Assembly: GCF_001625215.2 (NCBI RefSeq)
Contig: NC_030386.2
Span: forward strand, 39,774,796 to 39,838,795
Reading direction: 5' to 3'
Length of the DNA stretch: 64,000 nucleotides
From: Daucus carota subsp. sativus
Taxonomy: Eukaryota; Streptophyta; Magnoliopsida; Apiales; Apiaceae
Every line of letters begins with the position of its first letter. Position 1 is the first letter of the stretch. A program made the translations under genes and the position numbers. The notes below the pieces were generated by a model that saw only the letters and a program-made list of their open reading frames with translations, was not told the origin of the DNA and searched no databases. Positions 26,041 to 36,943 of the stretch are shown one piece after another.

Positions 26041-27569
26041 TTTTTTTTTTTTGAAAGAAAGCTGGAATATCATTAAAACAAAGAATCTCTCAGTACAACC
26101 TCTGCCAGACAATCAGGAAGAGATGATAAATCAATATGGCAATTCACTAAACAGGGTAACCTAGCAATCTCGTGAGCTACCTTATTAGCATGATTCCTAA
26201 CGAAATGAATGGAAGTATAAACTAAATCTCCAAGGAGCATCTTGCACTGATTGAACACTTCCCCCACTTCCAACAAGTTCTCTGTCACCTTCTTTATGCC
26301 GTGCACCACTAACATGGAGTCAGTCTCTAGCTCCACCTTTTGATCACCCAATTGATTTGCTTTAATCCAGGAGAGAGCTTCACGCACTGCAATAGCTTCA
26401 GCTTCTAAAACCGTCGTTGTAGACTCAAGACACATGCACCTTCCTGTTAAAAACTTCCCTTCATGGTCCCTGAGCACCATGCCCACTGAGAAATTTTCTG
26501 ACGCTATCCGGAAAGAAGCATCCACGTTGACTTTCAGAATACCTGGATCAGGAGGCTTCCATTTAAGTACAGGACTTTTATCTCGTTGTCCAGTGTTCAA
26601 AGTACTGTTCTTGATTCTGACCCTCTCAATTTTCCATTCTTCTACATGACCGAAGCTGTTATTCATGGCGACTGCAGCACTAGCAACCTTTCCTTCCCAT
26701 ACTCTCTTATTCCTCCATCCCCAAATACCCCAGAGAACTATACAGACCTTCAAAATCTCCTCATCATTAGCCTGAGAAAGAGTGTTCAGGAGCCAGGAAG
26801 GTGCACTCTCTACCAAGCTCATATCATAATCCAAGCCAACATGGTTCCAGCACTGCATGGCAAATTGACAATCGAAAAATATATGCAAGAGATGCTCGAC
26901 GTCTGCGTTGCACATAGGGCATGTTATAGGCAAGTGGATCCCTTTGAAGCTAAGTCTCCAACGAACTGGTATAGTATTTCGACAGAACCTCCAAATGAAG
27001 ATTTTTACCTTATGAGGAACAAGAAGTGACCAAATTCTATTCCAGCCTTTGCTCTGAGTAATGGCAGAGGTGGTATAGTTTTGATTATACCAGAATCTGT
27101 ACCCTTCCTTAGCTGTGTACGTTCCTGTCGCGGAGTCAGCCCACACAACTCTATCATGAACTTCATGCGGGGGGATAGGAATCATGAGAATAGCCTTTGC
27201 ATCTTCAGGGAGAAATTTCTCGCGGACCTTTAGAACATCCCAACTTCTTGTGCTCGTGGTTATGTAATCTGACACTCGCTCTGTTCTGCCAACATATCGA
27301 TGATCGTTTTCAACACAAAAATTTTTTTTCCCTCGAATCCATTGATCTTTTGTTGCAGATATGTCCTCGCCATTACCGACCACCCACCTGAATCCCTTAT
27401 TGAGGGAGTTCATCGCTGTCAGTAAACCTTGCCAAATGAAACTCGGATTACGTCCCTTTTGCGCCTCAAAAATATGCGTATCTGGGTAGTATCTTGCTTT
27501 GAAAACTCTAGAGACCAAAGAATACGGATTCTTTATAAAATTCCAACATTGTTTTCCCAGAAGTGCAAT
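26041..27569 (-). mobile_element. 5'-truncated LINE (plant L1-like) with RNase H
   Basis: Minus-strand insertion of about 1.53 kb. Its 3' end is a poly-A tail (T run at 26041-26052). The 16-bp target duplication GGTAAGATAGATTGTT is perfect at 26025-26040 and 27570-27585. The remaining frame is open from the 5' break to a stop at 26073 (481 aa from its first Met at 27518). It encodes the end of ORF2: a zf-RVT-type zinc-binding region (CPMCNADVEHLLHIFFDC), then an RNase H domain with VDASF, EAEA and ETDS carrying acidic catalytic residues, and RNHANKVAHEIA. Endonuclease and reverse transcriptase are absent through 5' truncation, the usual outcome of incomplete target-primed reverse transcription. 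An open frame and perfect duplication point to a young, immobile insertion. Confidence 0.9.
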
Positions 27570-27958
27570 GGTAAGATAGATTGTTAATTGTGTAATGTAA
27601 CGAAATTTGTACTACGATGTCCGGAATGGTTATGTTTTTCCATTTTATTTTAACTATCAACTTTTGAAAACGTGAATAAATTTTGTGTACTCTCTCTGTC
27701 CCAAAATACATGTCACTTTGATTTTTTTTTCATGTAATTTGATGTGCAAATAAAACATATTTTTATACATTATTTTTCAAATTTTCTTTTATTTCAACCA
27801 TCAACTTTTAAAAACGTGAATAAATTTTGTGCTCTGTAAATGTCAAAATTAGTAAAGTATGAAGCAATTTAGGCAAATATAAAATGAATTATCGGAGTAG
27901 TTATGCTAATATAGCATAGAAAAAAGTAAATTAACGTATCAAAGCAGATCGTCTCTTA

Positions 27959-28328
27959 GAGCATCTCCAAGAGCCTCCTTGTTGGCTCCTAAATATAATA
28001 TAAAAAATGTGGCTCTTAGTAATTTAGGACAAAGTTAAGAGTGTAAACTACAACAATACTCTCTACATCTCTTCTCTATATCATATTTTATTCATATATT
28101 GGGCTCCACTATAACAAAAGAGAGGGAAAGATTGAGGTTGATTGGAGGGAAGGATTTTTTTATTGTGAAAAAATAAGTTAGCAGCCATATGGTGGCTCTT
28201 AACTTTGAGGAGAGAGGAGAGAGAAACAAGAGGCTCTTAAAGAGCCACTTAAGAGTCTCTTGAAGCAACATTTTGCTTCTCCCTCCTCAAATCTCAAGTT
28301 AGGAGCCTAAATGCTCTTGGAGATGCTG
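27959..28328. mobile_element. Tourist-like (PIF/Harbinger) MITE, 370 bp
   Basis: Termini GAGCATCTCCAAGAGC and GCTCTTGGAGATGCTG match at 15 of 16 positions and are flanked by the 3-bp duplication TTA (27956-27958 and 28329-28331). Inner inverted pairs continue, with AGGAGCC near the right end and CTCCT near the left. It sits about 70 bp upstream of the PPR start codon, so it may form part of that promoter or leader. Confidence 0.8.
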
Positions 28329-28395
28329 TTACTTAAAAAGTCTCAAATAACATGATTCAGCAGGGAGGGAGACAATTACTAGTTCATTGACAGGA

Positions 28396-30653
28396 ATGAA
28401 CAAATTAAGAATAGCTTTGAACCACATATACTACACTTCATTTCACTCAGACCATGCTTTATATTCTCAAGCTCTGCAACTCTGCATCGAATTGCGAGCC
28501 TATAAACAAGGCAGATTGGTCCACAGCCATCGGATAAGAAATGGGCTGCAACCAAATTTATACACCGACACTAAACTGATCATATTTTACTCGAAAGTAG
28601 CTGAAATGAGCAGTGCCCGGAAAGTGTTTGATGAAATGTCTGAGAGAAGTGTAGTGTCTTGGACTGCATTGATTTCTGGGTATTGTCAGAATGGTGATTC
28701 TGATGAAGCTTTGGGGGTGTTCGGGGAAATGCACGGGAAGGGTGTTAGGGCTAATCAGTTTACGTATGGGAGCGTGTTGCGGGCGTGTACTAGTACTGTG
28801 GGTTTGGATGTTGGGAAGCAGATACAGGGGTGTATTGAGAAGAGTAGGTTTGTGGGGAACTTGTTTGTGCAGAGTGCATTGGTTGATTTTCATTCGAAGT
28901 GCGGGAAGATGGAGGATGCACGTCATGTTTTTGACGAGATGGTTGACAGGGATGTGGTGTCGTGGAATGCAATGATTGGTGGTTATGTGGTTCAGGGTTT
29001 TAGGAATAATGCGTTCCTGATGTTTCAATCAATGCTCAGGGAAGGTATTGGTTATACTTTATATTTGCTCTTTGCAGGAGTGGTATGTCATTTATAAGCA
29101 AAATGTTTTTATGAATGTTTTGTTTAAGTATGCATAGTTAGTAGTTAGGTTACGTGCAAAACCTATGAAAACAATGCTAAGAAAAAAGTAAGTATGTGTC
29201 CGTAATGGAAGTCGAGTTAGAGTAAGAAGCTCATTTGCTGGGGTGCTAATTTTTTTTATAACTTTTCTGGTCACTTTAGCACGATTATAGAAAGAGTTAA
29301 TAATTAATGACACGAGTAGCAGAAATAAAGTAGTGTTCTGTCTTTTTAATTGTTCTTTGTATTCAAGTTTGAGCAAGTTGAATTATTTTCCTCTGTACTT
29401 CTATTTTTGGAGAGAATTTAATACTTGTTAGTCATCATCACATCAGTAAATGTGGGATTTCTGTTAAGACATCTCTTCTAGTATCTCAAGTGTTTGAATG
29501 TTAAATAAGTTATCCGTTAGTCTTTCTTGTACTGACATGACAACATTATATAATAGGCATGACTCCAGATTCGTTTAGTCTGGGAAGTGTTCTTAAAGCC
29601 TTTGGTGGAGATAACGATCTCCTGATGGTCATGAAGATACATGGAATTGTTTTAAAATTGGGTTTTCAATTATTTAATATATTGACTGGATCACTGATCG
29701 ATGCTTATGTTAAATGTGGAAGTGTATTAAGTGCAAATAACATTTACAAGAGTATGCCAAGAGTGGATACAGTAGCTTGCACAGCATTGATTACTGGATA
29801 TGCACGCGATGGTCACAACTGCATTGGTGCTGTGGATCTCTTTAATAATTTACGTCGGATGTCTCTTGCAATCGACAATATAATATTGTGCTCGATGCTC
29901 AATATAAGCGCTAATTTAGCGTCACTGGTCTTGGGAAGGCAAATTCATGCAATTGCAGTAAAGAAATATGAGTATAATCATGACATGGTTATGGACAATG
30001 CTCTTATTGACATGTACTCAAAATCTGGAGAAATAAATGATGCTAACCAGATTTTTTATGAGATGGAGAAGAAAAATGTTATTTCATGGACGTCTCTAAT
30101 TGCTGGATACGGCAAGCATGGGGATGCAGATACTTCGCTTAAACTCTACAAGAAGATGGAACATAATGGGTTAATGCCAAACGGTATTACATTCTTATCT
30201 CTCCTCTTTGCTTGTAGCCACAATGGGTTAACAAACGAAGGATTGGAATGTTTCAGTAATATGGTTGGCAAATATAATATATTGCCAAAGGCTGAGCACT
30301 ACTCTTGTATGGTGGATCTCTTTGCACGTGGGGGTCGGTTAGAAGAAGCCTATGCTTTAATATGCAAGATGAAAATAAAGCCTAATGCCTCACTATGGGG
30401 TTCCATTCTTGGTGCTTGTAGCATCCATGGCGATACGACTCTTGGAAAAGTAGCAGCCAAGCATTTGTTTGATTTAGAGCCTACAAACTCTGCCAACTAT
30501 GTTGTTCTAGCAAGCACATATGCTGCAGCAGGCTTGTGGGGTAATGCATGGAAGACTAGGAAAGTAATGGAAGATACAGGATTGAAAAAGAATGCTGGAT
30601 GCAGCTATCTTCAATCCACAAGAAAGAGTGCAGCACTTCTGCCTGCAGGCTAA
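28396..30653 (+). CDS. PLS-class (E subgroup) pentatricopeptide repeat protein
   Basis: 581-aa protein from two exons, 28396-29044 and 29557-30653, joined in phase at Arg-Glu-Gly-Met. PPR proteins bind single-stranded RNA in plastids or mitochondria; PLS-class members with E motifs usually take part in C-to-U editing with partner DYW proteins. Repeats run across nearly the whole length, seen as VVSWTALISGYCQNG, VVSWNAMIGGY, VISWTSLIAGYGKHG and NGITFLSLLFACSHNGL. An E region follows (SLWGSILGACSIHGD, ANYVVLASTYAAAGLW). There is no DYW domain; it ends soon after E+. From memory it resembles Arabidopsis At3g20730. The ATG at 28396 is the first in frame. A ~0.5-kb intron inside a PPR gene is less common. 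The organelle target is unclear. Confidence 0.85.
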
Positions 30654-32329
30654 ATTGCCCGAACTTTACAGGTAATGTATTTTCCGTGGAGTGAACATGC
30701 TGATAGTGATAGAGTTGATTAAGTATGTTTTCTCGATTACGTCGTAGCAGCAACCATCACAACTTTGTCTTTGTGCTTAATAGTTCATTTATCTTTAAGC
30801 AAACTGTGGACAAAGACTGAAGTGAAACCAAGGAAGCTGATAACGTGTAAGCAGAAGTTTACTGATGAGAGAGATCTCTGCTACGGAATAGAGAAGGCCG
30901 TCATGTTGTGTACATACTGACAAGGAAAAATAACAAAAGGTGTTAATTCTGTCTTTCTAATTTTATGTTTATATAATTAATTTGTGTTAAGTGAATTTGA
31001 GGTTAATTAATACAGGGTATTGGGGCGCAAGTTTCTGTAGGATGGTGCATAAGCTAGTGTATAGTGTCAAACACATGGATCAAAGGTACTCTGTTGTGTC
31101 TCTCATTCATTACTGAGCTGTTTACTGAACCAACCTTTTGTTTTGATTTTTTGCTAGTGTTTAGTGAACATCAATTATGTGAAGTGGAATGGGCTCCGAT
31201 CTGGGCACCTATCATATCTATCTTGTACGCCATTCAAAGGTATCTTGTTGCACATCATCACAAATATACGCCAGCAAAATAGATCTGATAGTTCATATGT
31301 GTCAGCCTTCAGTTTTTGGCTCCTATTTGGATATCAGTGATACAAGTCAATACTGGTAAGTGTTTATAATTTTTTACTGTTGGAGCTTGTGAAATGACTT
31401 TCTCACTTGTTAACATTTCAAATCTAGATGTTATTTAACAGTAGTGTCTTTATTACTGCAGAAGTGAGCTGAGATACCCTTAGGGCACATCTATATTTAA
31501 GCAATAAATTAAATGTATCTGGTATCTCTTGGCCTCAGTGGATCCGCAGCCGGTCCAGGATGAGCAGTTGCAGAACCAGAACAATCAGTGGTAGCAAATT
31601 AACAAACGGGAAGAGGAGTGTTGTGGAGCTTTGTTGTTTGTAATCTCGACAGGAATGCCCGTCTACGTGACTAATGAAGATATATAAATTATTGTACTGA
31701 TGAAAATAAATAAATAATTAGAAATGAGTTGATGTAGGATTTCTGATCTAGCATTGTGCATTTGATGTTGCGGAGTCGATTTTACTTTGTGTTTTTTGCT
31801 GGTAGCAGAATGTATTTTTGTTTTGCATGAACTCACAGCAGGGCTAGTTAACAGTACTTAAAAAATAATGTCGCCCTTTGTCTCTTCTTTCTTTTGAAAG
31901 TCAGTGTCGCCCTTTTATTATCAATAGTTTGTAAAAATCTTGATATTCGAAACAAGAAGTTAATATTAAAAACAACAAATTACTAAAATTTTCTAATATG
32001 GTTGTCATATTACAGGAGTCAGAATAAGAACAAAAGTTAATATTCAGTTTTCCTTGTGTGAACGAGAATTAAAATAAATTAAGAAACTGTGTAATCAACA
32101 CCTTGTTGTATTCTTGAAATCCTTTATCCTATTTTCTCTCTTTGTAAATTTCTACTAGCTCAGTAAAGATACAAATCTGTATATACAAAACGCATATTAT
32201 CTGCTTCAAGAGTTCGGACCTTGTCAAAAAAAACGTGGGTGTCTGCATGTGTTTAATTATGTATGAAAAAACATATTAAATACATGGTATGTACACTCGG
32301 AGTTGATTTTCTGCATGTCTTGGATAGTT
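30654..32329. other. Intergenic DNA with one protein-like tail
   Basis: No complete gene is supported. Around 31541-31594, after a CTCAG that could be an acceptor, an open frame reads DPQPVQDEQLQNQNNQW and then TAG, which looks like a real C-terminus. I found no upstream exons that join it. It could be a 3' remnant of a lost or retrocopied gene, or chance. The rest is AT-rich. Confidence 0.35.
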
Positions 32330-33060
32330 GGATCTTAAGTACCTCTTTCTTAATAAGTGCCATCGACTCTTCAGCATTACCATCACTATCAATATCAGCA
32401 AGGGTCAATTTGTGCATATTTGGCATTGCTCCCTCCACTTTTATAGAGGTGATCCTCTTTTGGCATGAAAATTATACGCAGGGATGCAAACCTGAAAAAA
32501 TAACTGATGAAAATGTCTCGTACTTGCATAGACAAAAAACCAAAATCTTTTTGCGAGATGCTGCATAAAGGATCTAGTATATCTACGCCACATTGCAATG
32601 TTTTCTTTTAAAACCTGAGTTCTTTGACTGGGTTCAAGAGAGGAATGCTTCATTATCTATCATTATTCTAGTAACGAATCTGGTATGATCTTACTCTGCA
32701 TTAGAAGTGGGGCTCAGGATGTCAAAGATATTTCAGCAAAATACAAGATCAGCAAGAGAAACTGACTCAACCAATTCTGAGCTGGACAGCTTTAGAGAAG
32801 TGTTTTTTCTCATGATTACCTGGCACCAACATAAAAACAGTATTAACCATAAAACCATGCACACGTCTAATAACAAGAAGGGCTAACATGCTGCTTAAAA
32901 TGGCATCAACCTCGGACAGGGGATAAACACATCACTATATCATGCTTGTATCAGTAATCCAAAAATAGAAGACATATTTAGTACCTACAAAAAATGGAAG
33001 ACAAGTAATCCAAAAATAAGAAACGATAAAATTAATATAGGCAAGAGAGTCTAAAGTATT
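32330..33060. repeat. Tandem duplication downstream of the RFL gene, copy A
   Basis: Diverged copy of about 33310-34080. Matches run in order: ATATCAGCAAGGGTCA against ATATCAGAAAGAGTCA, GGTGATCCTCTTTTGGC against GGTGATCTGCTTCTGGC, and ACCTCGGACAGGGGATAAAC against ACCTTGGACAGGACAAAC. The offset grows from about 0.98 to 1.03 kb. On the minus strand both copies keep a pyrimidine tract plus CAG followed by GTTT, which looks like a 3' splice site (near 32490 here). Confidence 0.7.
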
Positions 33061-33309
33061 TAGGAATTAGATCTACCAATATTGGACAACTAATGACAAC
33101 CAAGTATTGCGACCTCGTCTGAAGCTTCTACTTTTTATTGATTTTATTTTATTACAGACTGATTATATAACAAAGTCGAGGAGATTCGAAGTCATTTTTT
33201 GTACTTGACTGGATATGGTACTTTTATAGCAATGGTCGTTCTGTTGTAATTCACACACAAAAAAAAACTTACACTTGTATTGTGTGACGGCTCTGATGGC
33301 ATTTCAAAG

Positions 33310-34080
33310 TAATCTTCATGAAGGTTCTTTTACAAACGACCTTCTTCATCAGTGTCACCAGCATTAATGTTGTTACCAATATCAGAAAGAGTCACTTGGA
33401 GCATTGCAGGCATCTCAAACTTCACAGTGGTGATCTGCTTCTGGCTTCAAAATTTCATGCAGGGCTGTGAAACCTGAAGAAAGAACTGACGAAAATTCAC
33501 TGTACTAAAATAGGCAACAGGCTTTAGCAAAACAATTGGAGATTCTAGTAAGTGATGAATACAGGATCTGATATTTCAGAGGCCTACATTTACCTAGATA
33601 ATTTCTTTTATGAATTCTTTGAATAGGTTAAAGCAGGGAATTCTTATTTATCAGTTTATTTACATTCTAATAACATATAATAGCGTCTCATCAAACTCAA
33701 CATATTCTCAAAGATGTTAAGTGAAGCTAAAGGTATTAATATCATTCCACAAACATAAATAAGCATCAAAAGATTCTGGTTCAGAAAAGTTCAAACCTTG
33801 ACAACCACTATGGATAACTTTAGATATGTGTACACGACGATCTTCCTCATGATTGACTGAGAACACCCAAAAAAAAGTATTTAGTGCTGAAAACACTACT
33901 TAAGAAGGGTAAACACACTGCTTATATACTGCACCGCACCTTGGACAGGACAAACATGCATCATTTATCATGCTCGTGTTGTTAACTTATAACATAGAGG
34001 AGGTTTAAACCAAAAATAAGAATAAGCAAAATTATAAGTTATACAAGTAAACAAGACCAAGGTTTCCAAGATTCAAACCC
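33310..34080. repeat. Tandem duplication downstream of the RFL gene, copy B
   Basis: Copy nearer the PPR gene. On the minus strand a strong acceptor (TTTCTTCAG) ends at 33474, and the sequence after it could be a terminal exon of the PPR gene. Splicing from 34311 would join in phase and add FTALHEILKPEADHHCEV before a stop at 33415-33417. The equivalent exon in copy A does not keep the same frame for long. Confidence 0.65.
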
Positions 34081-34302
34081 TTATGAGAAAGGTAATGTTA
34101 AAGCAGATACTAAAGGGAATGTCTAAATATAGTATAGGCGTAAACAATGTAAAAACGCGAGTTAATCCAGCAACAATAAGAAGCCTTCAAAGCTACAGGT
34201 TGTGTCCCGGAAACAGATTAGATCCACAAAAATAATTTTAAATCATATACTGTAGGTAATAAAAAAGAACACAAATGAAAAAGAGATTTTTATTAACAAA
34301 AG

Positions 34303-35925
34303 TCACATACCTGACTGCAAGCACTTCTGATGCATTGCAAGGAGAGTTGGATCCTGTACTTCTGATAAGACTAGGTGCTGTAGTAAAGATGTTGTAAATG
34401 CATCTGCTAAGAAGCCGCAATCCACCATTTTGTCCATCAGTTTACATGCTTCATTATACTTCTTATTCCGAAGACATCCACGAATGATTATATTATGAGT
34501 GTCCTTGTCAGGAATTAAACCATTGCATCTCATCAAGTGAAATAAAGACAATGCCTTATCAACGTACTGGTTCTTGCAAAGACCATCTAACAAGGTCCGG
34601 TATATCACAATATCCAGCTTATGGCCTTGGTCTTGAATTTTGTAGAAAAAGGTCAGTGCTTCCTTAGATATACCCAGCTGACATAGTCCGTGTAACAAAA
34701 TGTTGTGAGTTTCAACTGTGGGCAGCAGACCTTCACATGCCATGTTTCGGTAAAGATCCATAGCTATGTCCAGTTTCAGCTCCCTGCAATATGCATCCAA
34801 CAGAATGTTATATGTATAACAGTTGGGCTTCATCTTCTTACTTTTAATGGTATTCAGGACAGCCAATGCCCCATCCGTTTGTCCTTGTGAACAATATGCC
34901 TGAATGAGAGCACTGTAGGTAACTGTATCAGGACATTCACCCCTTTCATTCATTATCTCTATTATCCGCTTGGCATCGTCCAACTTCCCCGACCTGGAAT
35001 AAGCATCAACCAATATAGTAAAAATATGAACATCTGGAGAAACTTTCATGTCATTGATCATCTGTTTAAGCAACCGATCAACCTCTTCCCATCTCTTTAA
35101 TTTGCAGAGTACCTGGATGATTGAGGCGTAAGTCCAACCATTCGGTAAAACGCCTTTCTCTATCATTTCCGAATGCAGCTTCAAAGCATCTTCAACAAGA
35201 CCAAGCTTGCACAAAGAATCAATAATTGTAGAATAAGTCACTGTATTAGGTTTACACTCCGATTTCTCCATAAATCTGAACAACCAGACGGCCATATCAG
35301 TATGACCTGTCTTGCAAAGTCCATTAATCATAGTACTATAACTCACTACATTAGGCTCAAATTCTTTGAATTTGACAAGGTTCGTGAACATAACCCTAGC
35401 CTCTGCAGACTTATGCTGGCAACAAAGCCCCCTAATTAAAGTAGTATACGTAAACACATCAGGCACAAAACCGCGCTTAAATATTCCCGCAAGCAAAGCA
35501 AACGCAAAGTCTATCCGATTCGAGTGACAACAACAATTGATCACAATATTAAAGCTAATAACATCAATCGGAACACATAGACTACACATATCCCTAAACA
35601 GAGACACAACTACATTGTAATGTTTCATTCTAACGAGCGCCGTGAGCAGCTGATTAAAGTGGAAATCGTGAGGGAGAGGCTGCGATTTAAGCATTTTATC
35701 AAACACCGCGAGAGCATCCGCCAGATTATCGAAACCTGATTTCGATTTCTCGACGAGTAATCGTTGTAATTCTATGTGAGGGCTACAACTAGGGTTTGAA
35801 TTGTTGTTATTATGAGCATCGAAATGGAGCTGAGCAATGTTTAGTGATTGTAAGTGAGATAGCAATTGAAAACAAGCGGAACCTTGCTGGTGCCTTCGTA
35901 AACATGAATATAATATCGAAGACAT
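34303..35925 (-). CDS. RFL-like P-class pentatricopeptide repeat protein
   Basis: Single-exon minus-strand gene, 540 aa from the ATG at 35925. An in-frame upstream extension is low-complexity Arg/Glu from a GA-rich leader, so I start at MSSILYSCLRRHQQG. That N-terminus is basic and Ser-rich, like a mitochondrial presequence. About a dozen 35-residue P-type repeats follow, for example DVFTYTTLIRGLCCQHKSAE, NTVTYSTIIDSLCKLGLVED and NCYTYNILLDAYCRELKLD. The run FNQLLTALVRMKHYNVVVSL is typical of the Restorer-of-fertility-like subgroup, whose members bind mitochondrial transcripts, often those causing male sterility. The stop codon overlaps a strong splice donor (TCAG/GTATGT at 34311/34310), so an alternative spliced C-terminus is possible. 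The gene is divergent from the sulfurtransferase gene, about 1.0 kb away. Confidence 0.88.
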   Translation of the reverse strand: MSSILYSCLRRHQQGSACFQLLSHLQSLNIAQLHFDAHNNNNSNPSCSPHIELQRLLVEKSKSGFDNLADALAVFDKMLKSQPLPHDFHFNQLLTALVRMKHYNVVVSLFRDMCSLCVPIDVISFNIVINCCCHSNRIDFAFALLAGIFKRGFVPDVFTYTTLIRGLCCQHKSAEARVMFTNLVKFKEFEPNVVSYSTMINGLCKTGHTDMAVWLFRFMEKSECKPNTVTYSTIIDSLCKLGLVEDALKLHSEMIEKGVLPNGWTYASIIQVLCKLKRWEEVDRLLKQMINDMKVSPDVHIFTILVDAYSRSGKLDDAKRIIEIMNERGECPDTVTYSALIQAYCSQGQTDGALAVLNTIKSKKMKPNCYTYNILLDAYCRELKLDIAMDLYRNMACEGLLPTVETHNILLHGLCQLGISKEALTFFYKIQDQGHKLDIVIYRTLLDGLCKNQYVDKALSLFHLMRCNGLIPDKDTHNIIIRGCLRNKKYNEACKLMDKMVDCGFLADAFTTSLLQHLVLSEVQDPTLLAMHQKCLQSGM

Positions 35926-36005
35926 CTCTCTCTCCCTCCCTCCTTCCCTGTGTCTCTCTCTCCTTCTCTCTCCCTCTCTCCCCGCGTCTCTCTGTGTCTC
36001 TCTCG
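35926..36005. repeat. CT/GA-rich microsatellite in the RFL leader
   Basis: Runs of TCTCTC and CTCCCTCC on the plus strand, hence GAGAGA in the transcript leader just before the PPR start codon. GA-rich leaders are common in plant genes. Confidence 0.75.
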
Positions 36006-36059
36006 GATTGTGTAGAGGCTTGCATGCGAGATAGATGCAGCAGAGGTGAATCAATCAGG

Positions 36060-36943
36060 GTACACTGAGACTCTTACTTTTTCATTCAAAGTGCGGAGAA
36101 ACTTGGAAAACAAGAATTTAATAAACATTTTACGACAAAAATAAAGAATTCAATACTATTTTATATTGAAGGTGTATTAGTTCAAACTGTTAATAAATTT
36201 ATTGGATTAAAATTAATTGTAACAAACATGAGTTTATGATTTAAAATTGAAATGTGTCAAAAATAATTTTGAAATCAAACCATATTAATTAATATTAAAT
36301 TCGTTCAACTGTATTATTCCTTCGGAAATTAAAGATTTTTTTGATTACTTATAATATATATATTATATTAAAAATTATATTAAGAGATTTATTTATAACA
36401 CGCGTTATATAATATATATTTTTTGACGTCTAATAAATTTCAATATTATTATATAATGTATATTGCAAATAATAAATAAGTTTATGAATTATGATAAAAG
36501 AAATAATAATAAGTATAAATTATATATAATAATACAATAATAGCTAATTCTAAATCTAAATATCTAAATATTAATAAATTATAGTTGAGAGTTGTGGATG
36601 TACTATTGAATTTTATTTTATTTTGAAATAAGGATGTACTATTGAATTAAAAATTAAATGACATAAACGGCCCTAATTTATATGATTGCAAATAATAAAG
36701 AAAACAGAGGCCAGGCCGGATAATAAAACACAGTGAGAGTAAGCAGCAGAGCTATATAATTCACTAGACTAAAACACAAATTTTATTTTGTCAAAAAAAA
36801 AAAACACAAATTTTATTGATCGAGACTTCAATTCTTGTGGTATCGAGGGTTCTGATTTAATTGTTTGTTTGCACTTTAATCGGGTCACTCTGTACCACTA
36901 ATCATAAACCCTAATTTGGCAATTTGGGTTTTTTTTAAAAAAG
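36060..36943. other. Intergenic promoter region between divergent genes
   Basis: About 0.9 kb of AT-rich sequence between the RFL-like gene (minus) and the sulfurtransferase gene (plus). It must hold both promoters. I see no clear TATA box for either and no further gene. Confidence 0.5.

Noticed and set aside
26434-27391. Plus-strand open frames across 26.4-27.4 kb (for example 147 aa at 26586-27029)
   Set aside because: They are antisense shadows of the LINE ORF2 frame and have no family character of their own.
27690-27900. Stowaway-like left end (CTCTCTCTGTCCCAAAATAC)
   Set aside because: No matching right end with TA duplication could be found; at most a decayed fragment.
28558-29028. 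Minus-strand frame of 156 aa and other frames inside the first PPR exon
   Set aside because: Antisense or out-of-frame shadows of the PPR repeats; His/Thr-rich by-products of the PPR codons.
35926-36054. N-terminal Arg/Glu-rich extension of the RFL-like protein
   Set aside because: It is translated from a GA-rich microsatellite leader; a normal mitochondrial-type N-terminus starts at 35925.
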